Source: Phoma sp. XZ068 (Eukaryota; Ascomycota; Dothideomycetes; Pleosporales; Didymellaceae). From it: DNA of 64,000 nt. A program made the position numbers and the translations under genes. The stretch covers positions 558,001-622,000 of the forward strand of contig RBKR01000023.1 in assembly GCA_004835665.1 (NCBI GenBank). The letters run 5' to 3'. Position 1 is the stretch's first letter. The number at the start of each line of letters is the position of its first letter. The notes under the pieces were generated by a model that was not told the origin of the DNA, made no database searches, and saw nothing but the letters and a program-made list of their open reading frames with translations. Below are positions 56,349 to 64,000 of this stretch, in pieces.

Positions 56349-57395
56349 TCAGCTCCACTCGCATGAACCTTGGTGTCCGATCTTCTCATCGTCGAAGTAA
56401 ACACGCTCCGCATCTTCGGAGCATTTCCCGTATATGTAGGCGCCATACATGCACATGGCGATACATCGAACACCAAACCAGATACTACAAGACAACAGAC
56501 AGTTAGCTCGAAGGACAATGCTGGAGGGAACGACACAACGTACACTGCCAGTATCGTTACACCAAAAGAACCTTTCGCGGCGGCGCATGCACCGCGATTC
56601 GACAACCACGCTTCGCTGCAACTACGTTCGAGATACCACGGTCGCATACTGATGTGCTTCGGGTCAGAGAAGTCACCAGATGATTGGACGACAGCGCTAT
56701 AGGACCAGAGCGCGATCAATAGCATGTCGTAGAGCACGTTACTCATAACAGCACCATAAACATCCAACGTTCGGCCGCGAATACATAGCCGCACGAACCA
56801 AAGAACCATTGTAATGATGGCCACGCAGAGGTTGTATTGCGTTGATCTAGACTCGTACTCAGCCATGTGCGTGAACGTATCACGGGGGTGAAGCGTACCT
56901 TTCATCCCAAATCAACGGCATGGGTGGTATCTCCTTGTAGTTCGCATACAAATACACACGATAGCTCGGATCCGAGGCCCAGCCTTTGCTGCCACCATCG
57001 CGCCACAGTGCTGTGCGGAATCGATCAGGGTATGCAGATGCAAAAAGAGCGAGAAGAGATGTTGCAAGCACAAACTCAAACGATGTAGCAATGGCGGTGA
57101 TGATTTGCACAGTGCGACCCATGATTGCTTTGCTTCAGGGACAAAACAAAGGCTCGAGTGATTGTATGTCAGAGATGAGAGTGGTGCGTTCGAGACTATC
57201 AGTAGCTTTTGGCGGACTGATGTTGACATACTTGAAGGCGTGGAAACAGCCGCATTCCAGCGCACTTCCGATCGACACACGGCAAAGTACACGGAATCCT
57301 GCTAAGATAAATCCGAGGAGTGACGTTACGCCGGCGACAACAGGGTCTGCCAGCAGTTCTGCCTGGTGAGGATCATGCGGTGTGGTATTAGGCAT
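56349..57395 (-). CDS. Putative integral membrane protein, four helices, family unknown
   Basis: Four exons, 57395-57232, 57132-56899, 56846-56544 and 56484-56349, all in phase, give 278 aa with a stop at 56349. Hydrophobic segments: VVAGVTSLLGFILAGFRVLC, IITAIATSFEFVLATSLLALF, NLCVAIITMVLWFVRLCI and YDMLLIALWSYSAVV, plus VTILAVIWFGVRCIAMCMYG near the end. Joins such as HAF-NKAIMGRT and WDE-RSTQYNLC keep the frame open. A second, shorter start at 57122 (MGRTVQIITA) is possible. I do not recognise the family; many Pezizomycotina have similar small membrane proteins. No function is assigned. Confidence 0.65.
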
Positions 57396-57735
57396 GACTG
57401 ATTGAGGATAGAGCTAGCCGGAAGGAGACAAAAAATAGAACATGTGGAGTCAACTGGTGGACTCCGGTATGCTGTATTAATGTCGTAGTGTCGTACTGGG
57501 AAAGTGTGATCTGCTGATTGCGCAATGCCAGTATGGATGCTATAGCGACGTATCTTGGCAAGCTTACTTGCGCAAATGCCCTCAGTCGAGCACGAACAAC
57601 GTTGTTGAGAACACCGGAACCTCTGACCATATGCTCGGCATATTTCTGCTAAGTAGCCATCGTCTCTCGCAGGCAGCTCGTGGGTACAAATATGTTTGTG
57701 TAGTGGTAATCTCTCTCTGAGCTAAACGGCTGATT

Positions 57736-59397
57736 TCATCTCGAGCGTAAGACGCCAATCATGGCGCCTACAATAAGCAAACCCGCAAGGACTCCACTTT
57801 GCACTGGTGCAAACATCGCACTACGCACGATCACCAAAGTGCCTACTATAACAAACGTCACAGGTAAGACTATAGTAGGTTTATAGGGCCGTTCGAGCTC
57901 CGGCTCCCGGCGCCGAAGTATCAGCAAACCAATGACGGTGCTAACATAGAAAACCCACTCGGCCATTCCGACGAAGGTAAGAAGGGCACGGAAACTGCCT
58001 GTGGAGATGTAAATCAAAGTGATCACCAGGGCCAGAATGTTTGCGTAGCTGGGCATTTTGTCAGTACTTGGGTATTGCACACTGGTAAAGACATACATTG
58101 GCGCATCGAAGCGCGAGGTGGCGGAGTCATTAGCATCTGCGTTGCCCAACATTGGTAAACCTCGTTTGCTGAAGAAAGCGGGGAGGTAATGACGCTGCGA
58201 GGCAGCCACGGTGAGCCGTCCGACTGAAAAGACATTGCTTGTGACCGAGCCAGCACAAGAGACAGCAACGAGTATCGTTACGAGTATGCCTGCAGGTCGA
58301 CCCAGAAGCGAACTTGCGGCAGAGACAGCCACGGCATTGTTAGAGCTCAACTTATCCCACGAGAGGAGGATATAATAAGCAATGTTGACAAACTCGAACG
58401 AACTCAATACCACAACCATGGCGGCTTTGATGGCTCTTGGCAGAGAGCGACCAGGATCACGGATCTCGCTGGCGACGACGTTGGCCTACGTTTACATGTC
58501 AGCGAGATGTTGCAGGCTCACCACCCTTAATCACTATTGGTCGGCATGGCTGGTAGGACTCACATTATCCCAACCATCGTAGGCCCATAGTCCTCCGTAT
58601 ATTGCTGCACAATAGTGGCCATAGCGCTCCCAGGTGCTGATAGAGTTCCAGTCGATGATATGGCCATCTGACACCGTCGGTCGTGTCTCGAACCAGTTCT
58701 TCGAATACCAATCTGAAGATCCAGAGAGCGATGAGTGAGGGTTAATCAGGTGTGCAATCATTGCGACCAAGCCACCAAGAACTATCAGGCCGACTGTAGA
58801 GATCTTGAAAACAGTGAAAGATTCGCTCAAACGTAGGGTGAACTTGGTGTTGATGGAATTGAGCAAAACCATTGACACAAAAGCTACAGCAGCAATGAGC
58901 TTGAGAAGCCACCCAGGAAGGGGCTCGCTGGAGCCAACAGATGCAACAGACTCAGCAATCACAATGCTTTGAATGGCCATTGATGAAGGTTTAACGGCCA
59001 TGATGTAGATCCAAGCCATGAGGAAAGCAGCCGTGTCGCCGTATACGTGACGTAAATACTCTTGCATACCGCCGTTCAATGGCAACGCAGCACCGAGCTC
59101 AGCGAACGAAGCTGCACCTGCCCATGAAAGTAATCCTCCAAGGGCCCAGACGAGCAGTGCTGCACCAGGTGAAGGCACATTGCTGTCGACCTGAGCAGGG
59201 CTGGCGAAGATCCCGGAACCTATCTGGAGAGTGACCAAAATGGCAAACGCATGACGAGTTGTCAGCTGTTTAGTTGACCGTTGGGATGCACAAGACGTTG
59301 ATGATGGTCTTCTTCCCAGAAGTGGCTCTGTCTCTGTGGTGAGTTTTGGCAAGTGGTCCTCATTCGTCGGCTCGAGCTCAGGGTTGATGGCGCTCAT
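57736..59397 (-). CDS. Amino-acid transporter, LAT/Mup1-like (APC superfamily)
   Basis: Plasma-membrane transporter. Exons 59397-58564, 58485-58097 and 58048-57736, 511 aa. An N-terminal hydrophilic domain with a dileucine-like EPLLGRR (about 23-29) resembles sorting or ubiquitination regions of Mup1-like permeases. TM1 carries LVTLQIGSGIFASPAQV, the unwound IGSGIF signature of the L-type/Mup1 group, and the segment AAIYGGLWAYDGWDN plus ANVVASEIRDPGR is the conserved TM6-7 block. The C-terminus ends soon after TM12 with no long tail. The ATG at 59397 was chosen over one at 59610, whose extra 71 residues look like leader. Methionine or related amino acids are plausible substrates (family inference). 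Confidence 0.9.
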
Positions 59398-60025
59398 GCT
59401 GAACCCTCGTGCTCGTGACAGCCGAAAACGCAACGAGGAGCACAAAGTTGTTGCAAAAAGATGGCAGTGCGCGAGATTTCTGCTCTTCAAGGAGATACAC
59501 TTGTCAAAATTGAGCAGAGCGCGCTGACGAAGGAGACTTGGCCTTGTCACGGGTGCGACATCACATTGATGCTCGAATGCCAGTGCTGTGGCTGGTTCGT
59601 GATTCCCCATGCCGCCGCTAGGTCATGCTTGGCGGTGGGATGGCTTCAGAGGTCTTCAACACCAAAGAACGACCCAGACCACCATAACGCACGCCCAAAC
59701 ATCGATTTACCTACCCGCACCAAACCCCATCGAGTTCGGGGCAGACAGCTCTCATATCTACACACCCCCTCTTGCGCCTGCCGCAAGTGCTGTCGCCCCA
59801 CCTGCTCTAATATTCCCAGTTCGCTTGCTGCCAACACCAGGTACGTCAACACGACTCCAGGCCTGAACCGCTCCCCCACACAGCCCATCACAAGCTTACG
59901 CCTCACAAGGAAGGAACAAATACTGTGGTTCCTTCACTGCCACACGTGCGCAACTTCCTGAAACTGCTCTGGACGACCCCTAGCCTCGACCACCCTCCTC
60001 CGCAGCCCGATCCTCACAGCCCACC
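59398..60025. other. Divergent promoter, transporter / PP2A-A gene
   Basis: About 630 bp between the two divergent starts. Pyrimidine-rich leader before 60026 (CCTCGACCACCCTCCTCCGC). A single frame across 59461-59961 has no protein-like features. Confidence 0.5.
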
Positions 60026-62065
60026 ATGGACGCACAGAACGACGAGCTCTACCCAATTGCCGTCCTCATCGACGAGCTCAAGCACGATGACGTGATTCTG
60101 CGACTAAACGCAATTCACCGCCTGAACACCATAGCGCTTGCACTGGGCGCCGAGCGAACACGGGATGAGCTGATACCCTTTCTCGACGGTAAGCTTGTGC
60201 TGGCATACCACGGGGTTTGCATTTGCGCTAACAGGAGCCGCAGAGTCCGTTGAGGACGAGGACGAGGTGCTTACTGCGTTGAGCGAGGAATTGGGCAAGT
60301 TTGTCGAATACGTTGGAGGCCCAGAGCACGCACATGTGCTTCTGTCGCCCCTAGAGAACTTGGCCGCGATAGAGGAGCCCCTTGTTCGCGAGAAGGTGCG
60401 CAAGGAATCGCGCTCAATACCAGAACTCCTGCTAACATGCGTAGGCTGTCGAATCTCTCAACAAGATCTGCGAAGACTTGTCACAGCAGCAAATCGAGGA
60501 TGCTTTCATTCCTCTCGTTATGCGCCTGTCAAAAGCAGACTGGTTCACCTCGAAGATCTCTGCGACTGGTCTCTACCAGACCCCCTACACCAGAGCCACA
60601 CCTCCCTCGCAGGAGGCCCTCAGGCAGCACTACGGCCAGCTAGTGCACGATGATACCCCCATGGTCCGAAGACAAGCGGCGAACAACCTCGCAAAATTCA
60701 TCAAGGCCATGCCACATTCGATTGTAGTCGAGGAGATGATCCCTCTGTTCCAACACCTCGCGGCAGACGACCAGGACAGCGTCAGGCTTCTGACAGTCGA
60801 CATCCTCATTGCGATCGCGGAAGCAGTACCTAAGGAGCAGCAGTCAAGTCATGGTGTATTGCTGACTGCTCTGCGGAGCCTGTTCGAGGACAAGAGCTGG
60901 AGGGTGCGCTACATGGTAGCAGATCGGTTCGAGAAGATTGCAAAGGCCGTGGATGAGGAGGTTGTAAACCGCGACCTCGTCCCAGCTTTCGTCAAGCTCC
61001 TCAAGGACACGGAGGCAGAGGTCCGCAGCGCAATCGCTGGGCAGATTCCCGGCTTCTGCGCCCTTCTCGAGCGCGAGACTCTCCTGCACGATGTCATGCC
61101 TAGCATTGAGGAGCTGGTCTCCGATCAGTCACAACACGTTCGCGCCGCGCTCGGCACTCAGATCAGCGGGCTTGCGCCTATTCTCGGAAAGGACGAGACC
61201 ATTTCTCATCTTCTCCCCATGTTCCTCCAGATGCTCAAGGACGAATTCCCCGATGTTCGTCTGAACATTATCTCAAAACTCGAGTCCGTCAACAATGGTA
61301 AGTTTGAGAATCGCCGAGTCAAATTCGCATGCTAACTTGAGAAGTCATCGGTATCGAGCTTCTATCGCAGTCTCTCCTCCCCGCGATTGTCCAGCTCGCC
61401 GAAGACAAGCAATGGCGTGTCCGTCTTGCTATCATCGAATACGTTCCTCTGCTTGCTTCCCAGCTTGGTGTCAAGTTTTTCGACGAGAAGCTCAGCAGCC
61501 TGTGCATGAGCTGGTTGGGCGATACTGTTTTCTCCATCCGTGAAGCATCAACTCAAAACCTGAAGAAGCTCACAGAGGTCTTCGGTGTCGAGTGGGCCAA
61601 CGAGGCAATCGTGCCCAAGGTCATGGCCATGGGCCAACACCCCAACTACCTGTACCGAATGACCACCTGTTTCGCCGTTTCTGTAAGTTCAAATTTTGCA
61701 ACACTAACCGCGCGCGTACTGACTTGTCTCAGACCCTTGCACCTGCTCTCAGTCTTGATGTCATTGAGGCTTCGATACTCCCCATGATGGACAAGCTTGT
61801 CAACGATGACATCCCCAACATTCGATTCAATGTTGCAAAGTCGTACGGTGTACTCGTCAACACACTTAAGCAGCTGCCTGAAGAAGGTACCGTTATTGCG
61901 TTGGAGAAGGCAGGCACACCGGGCCAAGGCTGCCAGAAGGCGACAGATCTCATCACCAAGAGCATATTGCCGAACCTCGAGAAGTTGCAGCAGGATGATG
62001 ATGTCGATGTCAGGTATTTCGCGACAACGGCGGCACAGAGCTTCACGGACGCCATGCAGACTTAG
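60026..62065 (+). CDS. tpd3: PP2A scaffold (A/PR65) subunit
   Basis: HEAT-repeat scaffold of protein phosphatase 2A, holding catalytic and regulatory B subunits. Exons 60026-60188, 60244-60395, 60445-61297, 61345-61682 and 61733-62065, 612 aa (human PR65 is 589). Fifteen-odd HEAT repeats are visible as pairs of helices, such as ILRLNAIHRLNTIALALG, PMVRRQAANNLAKFIKAM, SVRLLTVDILIAIAEAV, WRVRYMVADRFEKIAKAV and WRVRLAIIEYVPLLASQLG. The sequence LFEDKSWRVRYMVADRFE is near invariant in the family. Exon 2 was started at AG-TCC (FLD-ESVEDEDEVLTALSEELG), as in other filamentous fungi; a neighbouring acceptor 6 nt upstream would add two residues. Confidence 0.96.
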
Positions 62066-62398
62066 GTTGTTTTTGAGCGTCCGGAAGTCAATTCGGTCTT
62101 GTAACGAGGTCACGGCTAGCATTCACGTACAGGTAATGATATGGATAGAAAGCGTCGCCCGGCCTAGGCAAGCTTACTTGGGTGGAAAGATGCATGCATT
62201 TGTACCAAAGAGGGATGAAGAGCCCGTTGTAGGTGGTAATTGGCCATCGAATACATCTCTTCCAATTATCACTGCTTCACATGACATTGTTCCGAGTTTG
62301 TTTGTGCACGCGTAGGTTGTTCCGACAGAGTTTGTTTATTCTATGTCTAGCCTGTTTATTACACGTCTAGCCTATAGTTTGCCCTTGCCGCCATCTAG
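62066..62398. other. Convergent 3' intergenic region
   Basis: Between the stops of the PP2A-A gene and the glutaredoxin gene. A repeated TAGCCTGTTTATT / TTTGTTTATTCTATGTCTAGCCT near 62330-62370 may be polyadenylation-zone sequence. No gene. Confidence 0.45.
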
Positions 62399-62796
62399 TC
62401 AAATAGCACCAGCATCCTTGAGCAGGTTGGCCAGCTCACCCTTCTTGGCCTGCAGGTCCGAGTTGCCGCCAATGTGCTTCTTCGCGATGAAGATGTTGGG
62501 CACGGTAGACTGGCCAGTCAGATCAGCGAGAGCAGCCTGGATGGCCGAGCCGTCATCTGCGCGGTGTTAGCCTCGGTTCATAATCCACCTTTCTCCCCAT
62601 GCAAGCGCGGGCAGCAACTTCATGGCGAGAATTCTCTGCACGTACCGACTTGGTCCAGCTCGATGGCGTAGAAGTTTGCGCCCTTGTCGCTCAGCAGCTG
62701 CTTTGCCTGGCGGCAGTAGGGGCAGTATGATTTCGAGAAGACGGCGACGGGGTTCTCGTCAATGATGGATTGCACCTTTGTCTTTGTGGCGGACAT
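62399..62796 (-). CDS. Dithiol glutaredoxin
   Basis: Reduces disulfides and glutathionylated proteins with glutathione. Exons 62796-62646 and 62556-62399, 102 aa. The CPYC active site lies in FSKSYCPYCRQAKQLL; TVPNIFI holds the cis-Pro, and the GG glutathione-binding motif is in GGNSDLQAKKGELANLL. The intron falls inside ELDQV-DDGSAIQ. The frame stays open without ATG for about 70 codons upstream and encodes a basic segment (SSFVRRFFGRAPSPTT) directly before the chosen ATG, so a longer, possibly mitochondrial isoform is conceivable. Confidence 0.94.
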
Positions 62797-63464
62797 TGTG
62801 GTCGGGCTGGGGGCGCGGCCAAAGAAGCGGCGTACGAAGGAGGAAATTGTGGCGGTTGCCGAAGCCTTGTCCGTTGTTAGGAGGGGTTTGTTTGTGGAGA
62901 CAATCGCGCAGAGAAATCTGGAAGATTTGTGTTGATAACGGAGGAAGTACGTACTATTTGAGGTGGATGTGATGGGAGAGTGAGGTGGAATGTGTTTCGG
63001 TTATGTACTTGGGTGGAAGGCGATTTGGAATCCAGATGGCAATGGTGATGATTAGTCAAGTGCTGTATGCGCGCCCCGCAGCTGCAATGAAGTTGTTGTA
63101 TGACGTGCTCTAGGAGAAGGTGCATGTTATTAGGCCGTTTTGGGCCGGAGGTGCCGGGCTTCCGTAATCGCCGACGCTCTGCTAAAAAGGTGTAATCCTG
63201 CGCATGACGAAAGGGTTCGTGGCGTGAGCACGAACAACATATCGAGCTACTGATAGTTGTATTGTGATTGTATAGGGTCGGAGAAGGCGACCGGCTTAAG
63301 TGAAGAGCTTGGAGATACTCATAGAATGTCTTCAAAGTAGCAACATACTGCGCGCATCCCTTCCGAAACTCCCGGCGTGCTTCAGCAGCTGTTCGTCCGA
63401 GGGAACGCGTCTTCTCTAGGCACCGAATAGTTATCTGTCCTTCCTCACACATCTCCCGCCCACC
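62797..63464. other. Divergent promoter, glutaredoxin / LMBR1-like gene
   Basis: About 670 bp between divergent starts. Frames here are chance or, next to 62796, the open upstream frame of the glutaredoxin. Confidence 0.5.
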
Positions 63465-64000
63465 ATGGTGACGACAATGTACGACGACGACCCCCCGTAT
63501 ACGATAACGTCCTCGGCCGCTGGCTCGACCGCCTTCTTCGTCCTCTCCCTGCTCTCCATATGCGGGCTTGTATTACTCCTGCTACGCTACTATCTCCCTC
63601 TGCGCACGACGCCCGCGCACGTCGTCGTTCCCGTATTCCTCGCCATCGCGCTCCCTGCTAGCATCGTCGTGCTGCTCCCCATCGACCTTGCCAGCAGCGC
63701 AGGAACGGATACAGATGGAGCAAGGGGCATTTGGCTGAGTGACAAGGTCGTTTACAAGTCATGGCGCATTGTATATTGGCTCACATTTGCGCTCACGTGG
63801 GCGATATTACCTCTGCTGGGCGAGTACTGCGACTCTGGATACCGCCAACCGAAGGCAAGAGTGCTGTATGCGCTGAGAAGCAATGGCCGGTACTGGGCGA
63901 TCATGCTGGGCTGTAGTATCGTAGGGTCTGTGTACTTGATCTGGTACAACGGGTTCGAGCTGGAAACATTCAAGTCCTTGGCCATGGCATTGGCGTACAC
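63465..64000 (+). CDS. LMBR1-type multi-pass membrane protein (5' part only)
   Basis: Starts in a strong context (CACCATGG) and runs off the right edge with at least 178 codons. Hydrophobic segments visible: FFVLSLLSICGLVLLLLRYY, VVVPVFLAIALPASIVVLL, IVYWLTFALTWAILPLLGEY and YWAIMLGCSIVGSVYLIWY. The block VYKSWRIVYWLTFALTW with LPLLGEY is characteristic of the LMBR1/LIMR family (fungal lysosomal/vacuolar or plasma-membrane proteins of unclear role). Family is inferred from these segments; the C-terminal half is outside the window. Confidence 0.8.
   Translation, partial: MVTTMYDDDPPYTITSSAAGSTAFFVLSLLSICGLVLLLLRYYLPLRTTPAHVVVPVFLAIALPASIVVLLPIDLASSAGTDTDGARGIWLSDKVVYKSWRIVYWLTFALTWAILPLLGEYCDSGYRQPKARVLYALRSNGRYWAIMLGCSIVGSVYLIWYNGFELETFKSLAMALAY

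Noticed and set aside
1..64000. CRISPR arrays, prokaryotic operons, secondary-metabolite core synthases (PKS, NRPS, terpene cyclase)
   Set aside because: The window is eukaryotic with intron-rich genes; no direct-repeat array and no core synthase domains were seen.

Overview
This is a 64 kb piece of a filamentous ascomycete nuclear genome (Pezizomycotina, most likely Dothideomycetes/Pleosporales). The evidence is many short introns of about 45-100 bp with GTANGT donors and CTNAC/CTGAC branch sites, intron-bearing tRNA genes, Zn2Cys6 and bZIP regulators, fungal carbohydrate-active enzymes, and Nop13, Hos4, Ku80 and Tpd3 orthologues. The order-level assignment is an impression from protein character, not a computed placement. 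I support 30 protein-coding loci (one cut by the right edge, one carrying an in-frame stop) and two tRNA genes. Exon coordinates were derived by reading splice signals and keeping conserved domains in frame.

Layout. 1-2.6 kb: no supported gene. 2.6-9.5 kb: a bZIP regulator, an Stm1/Habp4-type RGG protein with a 19-nt microexon, and an RBR ubiquitin ligase. 9.5-11.8 kb: gene-poor, one small putative ORF. 11.8-21.8 kb: a secreted GH3 beta-glucosidase, an aspartic protease with a stop codon at its conserved Trp, the nucleolar RRM protein Nop13 and an Nbr1-type autophagy receptor. 22.4-32.5 kb: an SDR, an AA9 polysaccharide monooxygenase with CBM1, two secreted heme peroxidases, and between the peroxidases a Copia-protease-like captured gene. 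33.3-46.5 kb: mostly housekeeping (Par14 parvulin, a Hos4-like ankyrin protein, polyprenol reductase, aldo-keto reductase, a tRNA-Leu/tRNA-Pro tandem 5 nt apart, Ku80, an amino-acid permease). 47.1-53.8 kb: a compact putative catabolic cluster of a Zn2Cys6 regulator, two SDRs and a type I Baeyer-Villiger monooxygenase. 53.9-64 kb: pectin lyase, a four-helix-like membrane protein, a Mup1/LAT-type permease, the PP2A scaffold subunit, glutaredoxin and the start of an LMBR1-type membrane protein.

How they fit together. Plant-polymer attack is over-represented: beta-glucosidase, AA9 LPMO, two class-II-like peroxidases and pectin lyase are all secreted, which suits a plant-associated or litter-decomposing fungus. 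The BVMO-SDR-SDR-regulator group could convert an alcohol to a ketone (SDR), the ketone to an ester or lactone (BVMO), and be controlled by the adjacent regulator; the substrate cannot be read from sequence.

The points most worth a second look are the C-terminal helix repeats of the LPMO, the captured Copia-like gene that lacks the protease Asp, the probable dicistronic tRNA unit, the aspartic protease with a nonsense codon exactly at a splice junction, and the BVMO cluster.
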